Both the position numbers and the translations under genes were made by a program. Under the pieces are notes generated by a model. The model worked only from the letters and a program-made list of their open reading frames with translations. It had not been told where the DNA came from and did no database searches. This document shows, in pieces, positions 42,401-54,645 of a DNA stretch of 64,000 nucleotides. The stretch's first letter is position 1; the number at the start of each line of letters is the position of its first letter. The DNA comes from Mariprofundus sp. (GTDB lineage Bacteria > Pseudomonadota > Zetaproteobacteria > Mariprofundales > Mariprofundaceae): contig JAJFLE010000084.1 of assembly GCA_021772835.1 (NCBI GenBank), positions 1-64,000 on the forward strand, written 5' to 3'.

Positions 42401-43256
42401 TCTCCCTGGCTTTATTCTCTTTGATCACTTGCCTGTCATTCTCCTGAAAGGCATGGGCAGTCGCTTCGGGAAAAACATCGTGGTCGGTTTTCCCTACAAT
42501 CCACTCCTGTGTAACGTCGAACATTTTTTCCCACTGTTTGTTAACAAGAATATATTTCCCTTCCAAATCTTTGAGATAGATCAATGAGCTTGTGTTATCG
42601 AGAATCGACTGCAAACGCTGCTGACTCTCGCATGCAGCTATTTCCGAGCATTTTTTTTCTGTGATATCCTTGGCAACACCGGCTAGCCGAAAGGGTTCAC
42701 CCTTTTCATCGAGTACCGGGAACGTAGACTCGAGTATCCAGCATATCGACCCGTCAGGCTGCACGATTCGATATTCCTCTTCATACTCTCTGGCGTCAGC
42801 CATATTACCAAGAGACCTGCTCATTCGCTCTCTGTCATCAGGATGAACTGCATCCAGCCATGCATCAGGAGATGCATACAGAGCTTCAGGCGGCTGCCCC
42901 CATAGTGTTTCGTAGGCAGGGCTGACAAAATACATTTCACTTAGATCAAGGTTGCCGACCCACAACACATCGGAGCTGTTTTTGGCAACGTCCAGAATAA
43001 ACATTTCGGACTGTTTCGCCTGAGCATTGACATGTTCAGCCTCTCTCCATCGTCTGTATGCAAGCCAGCATGCAACGATTGAAAGTATCAGAAAGAAAAA
43101 AACAGCTTCATCAAGCTGCCACTGTTCATGCTGGCGAAGAAAGGCCTGTACATACCCGTACAGATCCAGATAGACACCCGCACCCCACACTGCGACAAGC
43201 ACTGAGCCTGCAATAATCAGGTCGCCGCGGAAGCTGCTGGCTAAACCCTTCTTCAT
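39438..43256 (-). CDS. PAS/GAF hybrid sensor kinase/response regulator with Tyr in the H-box position
   Basis: 2 TM N-terminus, multiple PAS and a [25 protein letters not shown]-box [47 protein letters not shown]. Confidence 0.92.
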   Translation of the reverse strand: MKKGLASSFRGDLIIAGSVLVAVWGAGVYLDLYGYVQAFLRQHEQWQLDEAVFFFLILSIVACWLAYRRWREAEHVNAQAKQSEMFILDVAKNSSDVLWVGNLDLSEMYFVSPAYETLWGQPPEALYASPDAWLDAVHPDDRERMSRSLGNMADAREYEEEYRIVQPDGSICWILESTFPVLDEKGEPFRLAGVAKDITEKKCSEIAACESQQRLQSILDNTSSLIYLKDLEGKYILVNKQWEKMFDVTQEWIVGKTDHDVFPEATAHAFQENDRQVIKENKAREMEESAPHNDGLHTYLSVKFPLTDVSGNIYGMGGISTDISEMKEAQENLKFDRAMLDSISHAQSRFIADASPQAVFDSLLNELLAITGSEYGFIGRILYTEDDVPYLKTFALSNIAWNEETLEFYEQNAPSGMEFRNLDSLFGEVIKTGQYVFANDPASDPRACGRPEGHPPLNAFMGIPFVIGGELIGMAGMANRPEGYDERLRDMLKPLTASCGQIISAYNLNEQRKETENLLIQTQERYEEAQHVAHLGHWELDLIENNLIWSKENCHIFGSTTKAANNYETFLERVHPDDRDDVNHAYTSSVENSTAYDIEHRLLMPDGSVKWVQEQCHTDYNKDGTAVRSIGTTQDITKRKLADIQMLESRERFSGIVEMAADAIISINEEQKVVLFNKAAEGMFAVAASEIMGEHVDRLIPTRFHKSHHKKVEDFLNEEVAPLMHRRVGMFGRRFNGEEFPVEISISKQVIGDKPIMTVMMRDLSDQVSAQAEQRKLLKAIGEAGEAVIITDRNATIEYVNPAFTGITGYDAEEAIGNTPAMLKSDAQNPSFYRELWQTILAGDVWHGTLIDRRKDGSFYPALMSIAPIHDDAGEITHFVSLQQDMTEYKRLEDQFLQAQKMEAIGTLVGGIAYDFNNMLAALQGNVYLAKSRVNDPVIVAEKLMNIERLSSRAADIVRQLLTFSRKDRVEMRGISFNSFVKEGLKLAESGIPENIKFIKDVIDQRIMVKGDATQLQQLLMNLLNNARDAVADTEKPIIKTSVSLFEPTNAFRHKYPEVGAGPMVCLSVQDNGSGIEADLIEKVLEPFFTTKGVGKGTGLGLAMVYGAVQRHGGLIEIDSQIGHGTTVQVYLPLLSEQCEEVQQSVVGHGETILLVDDEQLILETIGEVLISLGYVVVEAVNGEKAFEHYRYHRDEIDMVISDVVMPVMGGIELAHMIRESDSQMPIILVTGYDFSGRSEEIKQIDHCGLINKPANIAELSLLIEAMLIPSR

Positions 43257-43448
43257 TGACGCAACTCTGTAATCGACCGTCTAACCTGCATTCTGTCACC
43301 TCTGGACAAGCTGCTTATTCATGCAACCTTATATTCCAGCAATGATGGTGCCAATAATCGGACTTACAGGTAATAAGACTCCTGCTCTGAGTTACAGGCA
43401 AAAAAAAGGCCGCTTATAGCGACCCTCTTTTTGATGTAGTTTATCACG

Positions 43449-44408
<960 letters not shown>

Positions 44409-44468
44409 CTAATAGCAAGGATAAGGAAACCTAGCGCCGCGCCGTACAATGGCAACGTCACACTGGAT

Positions 44469-45872
44469 TCAGATCAGAAAAACAGTTGCCAGTCCGAGGA
44501 AGGTGAAAAAGCCAACCACATCGGTCACCGTAGTTAGAATGGTGCCCGAGGCGAGTGCCGGATCGATTTTCAAACGTTGTAATGTCAACGGAATCATCGC
44601 ACCAGCCAGTGCTGCGGCAAACAGGTTGATCAACATGGCCGCTGCAATAATCCATCCCAACCGAATGCCCAGCTCCGGAAACCATAATGATGTGATTGTA
44701 CCGATCACAAGTGCAAAGATGACACCCGATACCAAACCCACAGATACCTCTTTGATCAGCGTGCGACGGGCATTGGCAAAGGTGATACGGCCAAGTGCAA
44801 TACCACGCACAATCACTGTCAGCGTCTGAGTGCCGGCAATGCCGCCCATGCTGGCGACAATCGGCATCAGCACAGCCAGCGCCACCACCTGCGCGATAGT
44901 CGCCTCAAACTGGGCGATAACGATGGATGCGGCGATGGCAGTCATCAGATTCACTGCCAGCCAGATACCGCGCCTGCGTGCGGTAATACCTACGGGTTCG
45001 GCCAGGTCATCCTGATCGGACAGGGCTGCCAGTCGATACATATCCTCGGTGGCTTCTTCATGAATCACATCAATCACATCATCGGCGGTAATGCGGCCGA
45101 CCAGTTCACCGGCTTCGTTGACAACCGGCAGCGCCAGCACATCGAACTTCTCGAAGATACGCACCACATCTTCCTGATCCTGGCCAGCCAGGGCGCGTGG
45201 AAACTCTCTGTCTGCCAGTGCGCCAACCACGACTTCAGGCTGGGCAAACAGCAGTGCATGCAATGAAAACGCTCCGACCAGAAGGTCTTCATCGTCCACC
45301 ACATAAACGTAGTTAAGGTTTTCAATCTCTTTGCCGAAGCGGCGCAACACCTGCAACACCTTTTCGACTGTCCAGTCACTGCGCACCTTGAACAGTTCGG
45401 CCTGCATCAAGCCACCGGCAGTCTCCTCGTCGTGACTCATCAACTGTTCAATCTCGCGACGATCCGAAGGCTCCAGACGCTCCATCACCTCATCGGCAAC
45501 GTCCTTGTCCACAGCCTGCAGAATGTCAGCCGCATCATCGGAATCGAGATGTTCAACCATCTCTTCGACTTCACCTGCGGCAAAGTCGGAAAGCAGATCC
45601 TCCTGCATGCCTTCGGGCAGTTCAAGCAGTGCCTCACCAAGCAGTTCATCCGGAATATATTCAAGCAGAATGCTGCGTTCGCCATCCTTGCGGCACGACA
45701 GCAGCAGCTCGGCCAGCTCCGTGGCGTGCATGTCCGACATCAGTTCATGCAGGCGCGGCTCATCCCATTTGGCCAACTGGAGGGCCTCTTCGCTGCCGAG
45801 CATTAACTGTTCTTCTTCACTGCCGTTGAGCAAAGCACACCTCCTGTTGATATCGGGACGGCAAGCATACAT
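44469..45872 (-). CDS. mgtE: Magnesium transporter MgtE (start may be internal, around 45803)
   Basis: MSDMHATELAELL; MSHDEETAGGLMQAELF; CBS pair; C-terminal TM GGIAGTQTLTVIVRGIALG. Confidence 0.94.
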   Translation of the reverse strand: MYACRPDINRRCALLNGSEEEQLMLGSEEALQLAKWDEPRLHELMSDMHATELAELLLSCRKDGERSILLEYIPDELLGEALLELPEGMQEDLLSDFAAGEVEEMVEHLDSDDAADILQAVDKDVADEVMERLEPSDRREIEQLMSHDEETAGGLMQAELFKVRSDWTVEKVLQVLRRFGKEIENLNYVYVVDDEDLLVGAFSLHALLFAQPEVVVGALADREFPRALAGQDQEDVVRIFEKFDVLALPVVNEAGELVGRITADDVIDVIHEEATEDMYRLAALSDQDDLAEPVGITARRRGIWLAVNLMTAIAASIVIAQFEATIAQVVALAVLMPIVASMGGIAGTQTLTVIVRGIALGRITFANARRTLIKEVSVGLVSGVIFALVIGTITSLWFPELGIRLGWIIAAAMLINLFAAALAGAMIPLTLQRLKIDPALASGTILTTVTDVVGFFTFLGLATVFLI

Positions 45873-46140
45873 CAGGCTCAGCTGGCTTGAAATGATGACT
45901 TAACAACACATGCCTTCAAGGCTATTTGCATACAAGGCAATGCCAGGCACATACCGTTGCAATGACATAATATTTTGGAAAATATCCGTGCCTTTCTGCA
46001 AAATAATGATTCAGACTATGTCTATAACACTATGTTGCCCCCGGGCAGCTACATTGCTCTGCAATTGCTCGGGCAGCAGATCCAAACCGAGTAATTCCGC
46101 GCTGTTGAAGTCACGTGTGCACCCTGAGGGTGCAGAGCGT

Positions 46141-46836
46141 TTACATGGTGCCGAAGTTTCTGAATTTTTCGACATCCGGAATACGGATCTCCCTGGCTTT
46201 AACCGACATCAGTCCCATATCATCAAGTTGACGGAAAGTCCGCGATAGCGTCTCCGGAGAAATATTCAGATGCGAGGCAATATCATGTTTGCTCGCTGGC
46301 AGGGTAAAATGCACTGCACGACCTGATTCCTGACCTGCTTCAATATAACGCAACAGATAACCAATGACCCGTTGCATGGCACTGTGCAGGGTCAACGTTG
46401 CGATCTGGTTGGCAAAATGGTGCAACTGAGCACTTAGGTTGGCAATCAGGATGCGTGCAAAATCAGGGTGATTGGCCAGACAACTATCCACGGCCTCTTT
46501 GCCGACGAACAGCAACTCCGAGTCCTCCATGGCGAAGGCGTCAAGTGGATAAGGGTGATTGAGAAACATGACTGCTTCGGCGAAATGGTCACCGGCAACG
46601 GCAATTTTAGCGATATGCTCACGCCCGTCGGGTGCGGTAAACACAAGCCGGATGCCACCGCAGAGTACCAGATAGAATCCCGTGCAGCGTTCCCCCTGAC
46701 GGAACAGAACCTTGCCCTTGCCTATTGAGACTACTTTTGAACCCGCAGCAATAATATCCAGCTCGGCAGCCCGAGCAGTGCGAAACATCGTGATATTTGG
46801 AACCAAATTACGGGTTTGAATGTTGCTGATAGTCAC
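46141..46836 (-). CDS. Crp/Fnr-family transcriptional regulator (Dnr-like)
   Basis: cNMP-binding fold FRQGERCTGFYLVLCGGIRLVFTAPDGREH; HTH SKHDIASHLNISPETLSRTFRQLDDMGLM; no N-terminal Fe-S cysteines. Confidence 0.85.
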   Translation of the reverse strand: MTISNIQTRNLVPNITMFRTARAAELDIIAAGSKVVSIGKGKVLFRQGERCTGFYLVLCGGIRLVFTAPDGREHIAKIAVAGDHFAEAVMFLNHPYPLDAFAMEDSELLFVGKEAVDSCLANHPDFARILIANLSAQLHHFANQIATLTLHSAMQRVIGYLLRYIEAGQESGRAVHFTLPASKHDIASHLNISPETLSRTFRQLDDMGLMSVKAREIRIPDVEKFRNFGTM

Positions 46837-46942
46837 TCCCTGCCAGAGTCTGCGCCTCTGTCACGTTGATGAAGCTAAAAGCAACGGGGCCAGCGTCAAG
46901 CCAGCCCCGTGCGTGAAGTCTGTTTAGACTCAGCGATAGTGG

Positions 46943-48370
46943 TTAAACTTCCTGTTTGGCTCTGTTTTCACCCTTGCCTATGGTGAGAAGGTCCCAGACC
47001 AGCAATACAATCCCCATCGCTGTGACAACACCGAATACCATGCGCCAGTTCATACCCTGAATAAACCACGGGTGAACCTGAGCAACAAAATAACCCTGCC
47101 ATGTTGATCCTTCGATAGCGCGCTCAATGAACGACTGCTCGTAACCGGCAATCAGCAGCGCCATGGTCATGCCGAGCACACCACCGTTCAGCAGCCCCAG
47201 TGCCCACTTCCATTTCCAGCCATTACCGGCAAGTCCACCTGACATCCAGACTCCACCGCGCCACTGCTGAACGGCAATATAAAAGACAGCAATAACGATT
47301 GTCGCATAAGCGCCGAAGAAAGCGAGGTGCCCGTGCGATGCAGTCCACTGTGTACCGTGGGTATAGAGATTAATTTGCGGCAGCGTATGCATGAAACCCC
47401 ATACACCTGCACCAAAGAAGTTGCCGAAAGTGTGTGCAATCAGCCAGGCCATAGCCGGATGGTTGGCGGCTTTAAACTTATGTGCGCCCGAGTCGTAGAC
47501 CGAATGAACGACCATCGCCACCAGCGGAACCGGTTCCAGTGCCGAGAAGAAGCCGCCGATAGAGAGCCAGTACTCGGGCGTACCGATCCAGAAGTAGTGA
47601 TGACCGAGACCGAGGATGCCTGAGCCGAACATCAGCGCCACTTCGATATACAGCCAGGTGGTAACGATCTGACGGCGCGCACCCAGCAGTTTGATCAGGC
47701 CCCAGGCCATGATGCAGCCCACCAGAACTTCCCAGGTTGCCTCCACCCACAAATGGATCACCCACCACCACCAGAACTGGTCTACAGAAATATTGGTGGT
47801 GTAAAACATACCGGCCAGATATATGCCAGCCAGCGCTACCAGGTCAAGAATCAACACACCGCTGATACCGCTCCAGCGCCCCTTCATGAAGGTGGCTGCC
47901 GCGTTATAAAAGAAGATCAGCATACAAACGACGATGCCTATGTCAGCCCAGCGGGGCGCTTCGATATATTCGCGCCCCTCATTAACGAACCAGCGGGTGA
48001 AATCATCACCAGGGCCCACCTGTATGAACAAATAGACCAGGACTACGACGGTGACCGCAGAAGTTAACAACCAGAAGGCGAGGTTGCCAAGTTTCAGGCC
48101 TACGGTTTCCACCCCCGCCTCATCCTCCAGCAGCCAGTAGATCGAACCCATGAAACCCATCAACAGCCAGACCACCATGGCATTGATATGCACCATACGG
48201 GTAACGTTGAAATCCAGCACGTTAAAAAAGAGATCCGGCATAATGAACTGCATACCGGCTATAAGACCGAACAGGATCTGCGCCACAAACAGTATGACCG
48301 CAACGCTGAAATATTTTACGGCAAGTTTCTGCCCACCGTTGAGATTGTTGTTATCCAATACTCCGAGCAT
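46943..48370 (-). CDS. norB: Nitric oxide reductase subunit B
   Basis: WWVIHLWVEATWEVLVGCIMAWGL, GLGHHYFWIGTPEYWLSIGGFFSALEPVPL, GHLAFFGAYATI. Confidence 0.95.
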   Translation of the reverse strand: MLGVLDNNNLNGGQKLAVKYFSVAVILFVAQILFGLIAGMQFIMPDLFFNVLDFNVTRMVHINAMVVWLLMGFMGSIYWLLEDEAGVETVGLKLGNLAFWLLTSAVTVVVLVYLFIQVGPGDDFTRWFVNEGREYIEAPRWADIGIVVCMLIFFYNAAATFMKGRWSGISGVLILDLVALAGIYLAGMFYTTNISVDQFWWWWVIHLWVEATWEVLVGCIMAWGLIKLLGARRQIVTTWLYIEVALMFGSGILGLGHHYFWIGTPEYWLSIGGFFSALEPVPLVAMVVHSVYDSGAHKFKAANHPAMAWLIAHTFGNFFGAGVWGFMHTLPQINLYTHGTQWTASHGHLAFFGAYATIVIAVFYIAVQQWRGGVWMSGGLAGNGWKWKWALGLLNGGVLGMTMALLIAGYEQSFIERAIEGSTWQGYFVAQVHPWFIQGMNWRMVFGVVTAMGIVLLVWDLLTIGKGENRAKQEV

Positions 48371-48373
48371 GAT

Positions 48374-48964
48374 TCAGCCCTCCTGATCAATGGGTTTGAA
48401 ATTGTAAGGGAAACCGTTGGTATCAATCGAGGACATCCATTTCAGGAAAGCTATAATGGCTTGCGCTTCTTGTTCGCTGATATTCATGTTCGGCATCTTG
48501 CGCCCCGAGTCGTTCATGTAATTGCTTACCGGGTCCATCAGGAAATTGACCATCATGCTTTCGCGGGTACTGCTATCACCCCAGGCCGGGTCCAGCCATG
48601 CTTTGGTCAGATCGGGGGCATAATAAGCACCGTTACCGAGCAGGGTATGACAATTCATGCAGTTGCGTCCCTGGGTGATTTTTTTACCCCAGGTGACCAG
48701 CGCTTCTGCCTCTTCCTCATTTAGCGTATTGCCGAACAGCGGCTGTGCCTGACCAATCACCGGCACCTGAAAATTTCGCTCTTTATTGAAAACATAATCG
48801 ATACGCTGATTGATCACACTGTAGGCAGGCACACGTTCACTGCCTACCGATATTTTGGGGATCGTGTCGAAGGTCAGCAGAATAAGAACGAGCGTCATCG
48901 AGGCGGTCACCCATACGGCTGACTTGCGCCAGAAATTTTCGTTTGCCCACCATTTGGATGTCAT
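48374..48964 (-). CDS. norC: Nitric oxide reductase cytochrome c subunit
   Basis: N-terminal TM; GKKITQGRNCMNCHTLLGNGAYYAPDLTKAW; KMPNMNISEQEAQAIIAFLKW. Confidence 0.95.
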   Translation of the reverse strand: MTSKWWANENFWRKSAVWVTASMTLVLILLTFDTIPKISVGSERVPAYSVINQRIDYVFNKERNFQVPVIGQAQPLFGNTLNEEEAEALVTWGKKITQGRNCMNCHTLLGNGAYYAPDLTKAWLDPAWGDSSTRESMMVNFLMDPVSNYMNDSGRKMPNMNISEQEAQAIIAFLKWMSSIDTNGFPYNFKPIDQEG

Positions 48965-48981
48965 GAGGAAACCTCCGTAGT

Positions 48982-49302
48982 TTAATCAGAATTGAATTTG
49001 GCTTCGGCTTCGTTGTGCGTATCGCGACTAAGCAGCCAGATGCCATGCGGCGCGAGCAGATATCCGACAAGCATGACCACGGTGATAAGATTCCAGAAAC
49101 CGTCAAAATGCATGGCCTCAGCAAGAACCAATACGGCTATAACGAGCAGTGCGTACACACCGTATGCAGCTGCGATAAAATTGCGACTACCCCTGAGCCT
49201 GCCCCAGGCCAGAAACAGGGCATAAATCGCACCGAACACGATAACCAGTGCGCCTGAAAAGAACGCTGCAAAAAAGTCCTGCATTTCAACCGGGTCAATC
49301 AT
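48982..49302 (-). CDS. Small membrane protein of the nor cluster
   Basis: 106 aa, three predicted TM helices, 17-nt gap upstream of norC. Confidence 0.65.
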   Translation of the reverse strand: MIDPVEMQDFFAAFFSGALVIVFGAIYALFLAWGRLRGSRNFIAAAYGVYALLVIAVLVLAEAMHFDGFWNLITVVMLVGYLLAPHGIWLLSRDTHNEAEAKFNSD

Positions 49303-49361
49303 TGCGCCACCTCACCCTGATATTTCGACCCTCATTGTATGTAGGTATTGATATGGATACC

Positions 49362-49375
49362 TTGATCTAAATCAA
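49362..49375. promoter_or_regulatory. FNR/DNR box upstream of nor cluster
   Basis: TTGAT-CTAA-ATCAA, perfect consensus, 60 nt upstream of the 49302 start. Confidence 0.75.
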
Positions 49376-49486
49376 TATTTAGCAACTAAGTCGATGTATT
49401 TAGCAACAGCTGATTACTCTCTTCAGAATAAATCATCATGACGCAATAGTCAAAATTGATGGCTGCAGGATTCGCTTTGCGGCATC

Positions 49487-52400
49487 ATGCGCCCCCCCAT
49501 GAACATCACAGTAGAGAGTCATAAAAAAAACGAAGCGACGCTCGCTTCTGAACAACTGACCGGACTGGCATGGCAGCTGGCCGAGCTGGCACGAGAGAAC
49601 CGCATGTCCGTCTGGATATGTCCCGATCTGCGCAGTTATCGCCAGCTGGTTGAAGAGATCGCATTTTTTCTGCAGGACAGTACCCAACTGCTGTGGCGCT
49701 TCCCTGCCTGGGAAGTGTTACCTTATGACCGGGTTTCACCCCATCACTCCATCGTAGGGGAGCGTTTTTCCACGCTAGGGCGCCTGCTCTCCACCCCGAA
49801 TCCGAAAGGACTGCTCATCACCTCTTTGCCTGCATGGCTGCACCGAATTGCCCCACCTGAATCTGTAGCGACGCATGTCTGGCAACTCAAACGTGGCCAG
49901 CAATTTGACATCAGCAACCTTAAATTACGTCTGGCCGAGGCTGGCATGATGCCCGCTGAAAGAGTACTTGCACCCGGTGAGTTTGCCGCCCGTGGTGGCC
50001 TGCTGGATATCTGGCCAGCAACAGAAACAACTCCTCTGCGCATTGATATGTTTGGTGACGATATCGAATCCATACGCCGCTTTGATCCGGAAACGCAACG
50101 CTCATCCGATGAACTGCAGGCTTTCACTTCAGTGCCTGTGCGTGAAGTGATTCTTGATAAGCCGGGCCAGGAAACATTTATCGCAGCATTCCGCGCCCGT
50201 TTCCCGCAGCTGCGCAAACACCCGATGCTCAGTGCTGTACAAGCCGGACGCCCGCATCCTGGCATTGAGGCACTGCTGCCGCTGGCCTATGCACAGACTG
50301 CCCGCCTGCCTGATTATCTGCCGGAAGATGTCACTATATTCGGTGATAAAAGCATTGAGATGCAGCGGCAGCTGTTCGCCGGACAGGTAAGAGCCCAGTT
50401 CGAAATGGTGCGTACAAGCTCAGAGCCCAGTATAAGCCCTCAGGAACTGTATGCTGTTGAAACACCGATAAAGACAAGACCCCTCACCATTTCCGACATC
50501 GAAGCAGCCCCCGGCATTGCAGATTTCTCGGATGCGAAACAACCGCTGCATGCCCTGCGTATTTCCCTGCAGGAGAAACTGAGCAAAGGTTGGAAAATCG
50601 CGCTCATTGCTCATGGGCTCGGGCAGCAGGAGCGCATGCTTGAAGCCGCGCTTTCTCTGTCCGGACAGATTGGCGAAGAGCACCCATGCAACAAAAACCT
50701 GCCGCAACTGAGCAGCTGCATCGGCTTTCTTGATGCAGGCTTTGCCATCAACAAAAGCAAACTACTGCTGCTCACCGGTCGTGAATTGCTCGGGCAACGC
50801 CTGCCGCGCAAACGCAGCAGTCGTACCACTGTGTTGCACAGTGATATCTTCTCCAGCCTGGCCGAGCTAAAAAATGGTGATCCTGTCGTTCATGAGGATC
50901 ACGGCGTTGGCCGCTACCAGGGCCTGGAAACCATGGGCGATGAAGATGGCGATGGAGAACAATTCGCCGACTTCATCAAAATTGAATATGCCGATAAAGC
51001 CTGCGTGTATGTGCCGGTGGAAGAGCTGGCACGCTTGCACCGCTACAGCGGAGATGATTCACCGCAGCTGAACAAGCTGGGTTCCGAAAAATGGAAGCGC
51101 ACACGCGAACGCGTCAAACACGATCTGCTGGCCATGGCACATGAGTTAATCGATATTGAAGCCGAACGCACCAGCGCCCGCCGCCCGGCCCGCAAGCTCG
51201 AAGGTGCTCTGCAAGATGCATATGAAGAGTTTGTGGCTCGCTTCCCGTTTGAAGAAACCGATGATCAGGCTGAGGCTATTGATGCTATTATAGCCGATCT
51301 TGCACGTGACAAACCTATGGATCGTGTGGTCTGCGGTGACGTGGGGTTCGGTAAAACGGAAGTGGCCATGCGGGCAGCTTTTGTGGTTGCCGAATCGGGA
51401 CATCAGGTGGCTATACTGGCGCCAACCACAGTGCTGGCCAACCAGCACTTTGCCAGCCTCTCCGAACGCTTTGCCAGCACCGGTCTGAAAGTAGCCATGA
51501 TCTCACGCCTGCAGGGCAAAAAAGATACTGATCGCATTTGCCGTGAACTGGCAGGAGGAGACGTCCGCGTCATTGTCGGCACGCACCGTCTGCTTTCCGA
51601 CCAATTCAAATTTGCCGACCTCGGCATGGTCATTGTCGATGAAGAGCAGCGTTTTGGTGTTAAACACAAACAGAAATTGAAATCTCTGCATGCCAGCGTT
51701 GACCTGCTCACACTGACCGCCACACCTATTCCACGCACCCTGCATCAGACATTGTCGGGTTTACGCTCGGTATCCATTATCAGCACACCTCCGGCCGAGC
51801 GTGAAGCGATTCGCACCATGGTTTCAAGTTTTGACCGCCATCTCGCTGCTGAAGCCATACGCCGTGAACTCTACCGGGGCGGTCAGGTCTATTATCTGCA
51901 CAACCATGTCAAAAGCATCAACCGCATCGCCGAGCGCATTCGTGAGGATGTGCCGGAAGCCGAAATCGGTATTGCTCACGGACAAATGAGTCCGGCAGAA
52001 CTGGATCGCCAGATGCTGGCATTTTATGAGGGACGCCTGCATATCCTCGTCTGCACAACCATCATTGAATCCGGCCTTGATGTACCCAATGCCAACACCC
52101 TGATTGTCGAACGTGCCGATCTGCTGGGATTGTCGCAGCTGCATCAGATCAGGGGACGCGTCGGACGCAGTCATCGTCAGGCCTATGCCTACATGTTCAC
52201 GCCCGATGCACGCGCCATGACTGCTGATGCCCGCGAGCGCCTGCAGGCCATTGCCGAGCACACAGAACTTGGTGCCGGTTTCCTGCTGGCCAGACAGGAC
52301 ATGGAAATTCGCGGCGCGGGTAACCTGCTCGGAGCTGAACAGAGCGGCAAGATCGAGGAAATTGGCCTGGACCTGTATATGGAGATGCTCAGCGAAGCCG

Positions 52401-52876
52401 TCTCGGAAGCACGTGGAGAATGCGCCAAACCTAAACAGAGCACCGACATGCATCTCGGCATCAATGCCATCCTGCCACCGGCATATGTGCCGCAGCCGGG
52501 CGAGCGCTTGAACCTCTACCGTCGCATTTCACGTGCCGCCGATGACGCTCGGATCACCCTGCTGTTTGAGGAGATGACAGATCGTTTCGGCAGTATGCCT
52601 GATGAATCGAAATTCTGTCTGGAACAGCAGCGTATCCGCTGGCGTGCATCTGAACTGTTTCTCTCAGCAATCAAGACAAGTTCTCTGGGCCTGAGAATTC
52701 AGTTCACTGCAGAGTCGCAAATTGATGCGGGTAAGATGATTCAACGTGTACAGCAAGATCCGCACCGCTTTCGTCTGACTCCGGACGGCAACCTTACACT
52801 ACTGCATCGCACAGATGACCAGCGACAACGGCTGAAAGACTGCATTGCCTTTCTCGATGAATTAATCAAAAACTGA
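49487..52876 (+). CDS. mfd: Transcription-repair coupling factor
   Basis: [21 protein letters not shown]-type motif, [51 protein letters not shown]. Confidence 0.97.
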   Translation: MRPPMNITVESHKKNEATLASEQLTGLAWQLAELARENRMSVWICPDLRSYRQLVEEIAFFLQDSTQLLWRFPAWEVLPYDRVSPHHSIVGERFSTLGRLLSTPNPKGLLITSLPAWLHRIAPPESVATHVWQLKRGQQFDISNLKLRLAEAGMMPAERVLAPGEFAARGGLLDIWPATETTPLRIDMFGDDIESIRRFDPETQRSSDELQAFTSVPVREVILDKPGQETFIAAFRARFPQLRKHPMLSAVQAGRPHPGIEALLPLAYAQTARLPDYLPEDVTIFGDKSIEMQRQLFAGQVRAQFEMVRTSSEPSISPQELYAVETPIKTRPLTISDIEAAPGIADFSDAKQPLHALRISLQEKLSKGWKIALIAHGLGQQERMLEAALSLSGQIGEEHPCNKNLPQLSSCIGFLDAGFAINKSKLLLLTGRELLGQRLPRKRSSRTTVLHSDIFSSLAELKNGDPVVHEDHGVGRYQGLETMGDEDGDGEQFADFIKIEYADKACVYVPVEELARLHRYSGDDSPQLNKLGSEKWKRTRERVKHDLLAMAHELIDIEAERTSARRPARKLEGALQDAYEEFVARFPFEETDDQAEAIDAIIADLARDKPMDRVVCGDVGFGKTEVAMRAAFVVAESGHQVAILAPTTVLANQHFASLSERFASTGLKVAMISRLQGKKDTDRICRELAGGDVRVIVGTHRLLSDQFKFADLGMVIVDEEQRFGVKHKQKLKSLHASVDLLTLTATPIPRTLHQTLSGLRSVSIISTPPAEREAIRTMVSSFDRHLAAEAIRRELYRGGQVYYLHNHVKSINRIAERIREDVPEAEIGIAHGQMSPAELDRQMLAFYEGRLHILVCTTIIESGLDVPNANTLIVERADLLGLSQLHQIRGRVGRSHRQAYAYMFTPDARAMTADARERLQAIAEHTELGAGFLLARQDMEIRGAGNLLGAEQSGKIEEIGLDLYMEMLSEAVSEARGECAKPKQSTDMHLGINAILPPAYVPQPGERLNLYRRISRAADDARITLLFEEMTDRFGSMPDESKFCLEQQRIRWRASELFLSAIKTSSLGLRIQFTAESQIDAGKMIQRVQQDPHRFRLTPDGNLTLLHRTDDQRQRLKDCIAFLDELIKN

Positions 52877-52883
52877 TTTTTCC

Positions 52884-52964
52884 ACCGCAAAGTACGCAAA
52901 GTTCCGCAAAGGAATACATACATATTTTCCGGTTTCCTTTGCGCAACTTTGCGTCCTCTGCGGT
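52884..52964. repeat. Long inverted repeat of ACCGCA(A/G)AG type between mfd and serB
   Basis: ACCGCAAAGTACGCAAAGTTCCGCAAAGGAA (52884-52914) versus reverse complement at 52934-52964, 28/31 matching. Confidence 0.9.
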
Positions 52965-53008
52965 AAAATCTTTTGAATTCAGCCTGAAGCTTGGCAGCAT
53001 GGCGAACT

Positions 53009-53668
53009 ATGACGAATCAACGCCCCACTCTTTCACAACCCGGCCTGCTGTTTATGGATATGGACTCCACACTAATCCAGTGCGAGTGTATTGATGAGAT
53101 CGCCGATTTTCTCGGTATCAAACAACAGATTTCAGAAATCACCGAACGTGCCATGCGCGGAGAACTCGATTTTTCCGCATCACTGACGGAGCGTGTGCAA
53201 CTGCTGGCAGGGCTGGATGCGAGTGTGCTTGAGCGTGTTTATCTTGAGCGCATCAAACTCACCGATGGTGCCGAGAACCTGATCAAAACCGTGCAGAGCC
53301 ACGGCTGGAAAGTGGGACTGGTATCCGGCGGTTTCACCTATTTCACCGACAAGTTCAAAGAGCGTCTGAATCTCGATTTCACCCGCTCTAATGTTTTGCA
53401 GATCCACAATGGTAAGCTGACCGGCTCAGTGCTGGGCGATATCGTTGATGCACAGAGCAAACGCCACAGCCTGCTTGAGCAAGCGGAAATACACAGCATT
53501 CCGATCTCGCAAACTGTCGCACTCGGTGATGGCGCCAATGACCTGCCGATGATTCATGCTGCTGGCCTGGGTATTGCCTTCCATGCCAAACCGAAAGTAC
53601 AGGCTGAAGCGCCCTATTGCATCAATGTCGGCCCGCTGGATCAAACGCTTGACCTTCTGAACCCCTGA
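53009..53668 (+). CDS. serB: Phosphoserine phosphatase
   Basis: LLFMDMDSTLIQCECIDEIAD; VSGGFTYFTDKF; ALGDGANDLPMIHAAGLGIAFHAKP. Confidence 0.93.
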   Translation: MTNQRPTLSQPGLLFMDMDSTLIQCECIDEIADFLGIKQQISEITERAMRGELDFSASLTERVQLLAGLDASVLERVYLERIKLTDGAENLIKTVQSHGWKVGLVSGGFTYFTDKFKERLNLDFTRSNVLQIHNGKLTGSVLGDIVDAQSKRHSLLEQAEIHSIPISQTVALGDGANDLPMIHAAGLGIAFHAKPKVQAEAPYCINVGPLDQTLDLLNP

Positions 53669-53672
53669 AGAA

Positions 53673-53800
53673 ACGCTGATTCATTCAGCTTCGTGTCCTG
53701 ACCATTTCGCACGAAGCGAAATGGTACGATTCTCAGGAATCGAAGGTGAACCCCATGGACGTGGTGAAGATTTATTGCATGGATCGCAATAAGTCAGCGT
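53673..53800. repeat. Nested palindromic element between serB and the DUF455 gene
   Basis: Outer ACGCTGA/TCAGCGT; inner ACCATTTCGC-acgaa-GCGAAATGGT, CGATTC-tcag-GAATCG, TTATTGC-atggatc-GCAATAA. Confidence 0.7.
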
Positions 53801-53806
53801 CCCCCC

Positions 53807-54628
53807 CTAAGCTTTATCCTGCATCAATAGCTTAAGTTCTGTTTCTGAAAAACCAGCCTGTCTTCGCGCTACCACATTATAAGGACCCATCAAGCCTTTG
53901 GGATAATACGTTTCCAGCAATCGCATAAAGGTTTCAAGCGGTTTTTCGCCCCTCTGCTCACAACAGTAACGGAACCAGCGATTACCAACTTCCACATGAC
54001 CGATCTCATCGCGCAAAATAACATCGAGCAGACTCACGGCGTTCAAATCACCAGCCTGAGTCAATTTCTCCTGAATGCCCGGCGTGACATCCAGACCACG
54101 TGCTTCCAGCACCCGCGGCACCAGTGCCATGCGTACCAATACATCATGTGCAGTTTTTTCACACATTTCCCACAAACCACCATGCGCAACATAATCACCG
54201 TAATCTGCACCAAGATGACGCATATGAGCCCGGATCAGTTCAAAGTGATAAGCCTCTTCTTGGGCCACGCGCAACCAGTCACTGTAAAATTGCGCTGGCA
54301 TCTCGGCAAAACGCTGAATGGCATCCAGCGCCAGGTTAATTGCATTGAATTCAATATGGGCAATGGCGTGCATCATCACCGCACGCCCCTCTTGTGTGGC
54401 AAAGCCGCGCCTGGATAGCTTACCTGCGTGCTTCAGCAATGGCTTATCAGGCCTGCCCGGTTCAGCTACAGTCAGAGCTTCATGATGCACATCCAGCTTG
54501 AGCGAGCCTGCTGCCCACAATGCCGAAAGGCGCCGTACCAGCGCCAGCTTTTCATCAACACAGCTTTGCAGCAGACACTGGCGTGCCGCCGCCCTCATCT
54601 CATTCATTACTTGAGCATCTTCCATCAA
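53807..54628 (-). CDS. DUF455 ferritin-like domain protein
   Basis: AHIEFNAINLALDAIQRF...FYSDWLRVAQEEAYHFELIRAHMRHLGADYGDYVAHGGLWE...DEIGHVEVGNRWF. Confidence 0.88.
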   Translation of the reverse strand: MMEDAQVMNEMRAAARQCLLQSCVDEKLALVRRLSALWAAGSLKLDVHHEALTVAEPGRPDKPLLKHAGKLSRRGFATQEGRAVMMHAIAHIEFNAINLALDAIQRFAEMPAQFYSDWLRVAQEEAYHFELIRAHMRHLGADYGDYVAHGGLWEMCEKTAHDVLVRMALVPRVLEARGLDVTPGIQEKLTQAGDLNAVSLLDVILRDEIGHVEVGNRWFRYCCEQRGEKPLETFMRLLETYYPKGLMGPYNVVARRQAGFSETELKLLMQDKA

Positions 54629-54645
54629 ATCTCCAGCATTAAGGC

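Noticed and set aside
51824-52453. 209-aa minus-strand ORF antisense to mfd
   Set aside because: Overlaps conserved helicase motifs of mfd; no independent support.
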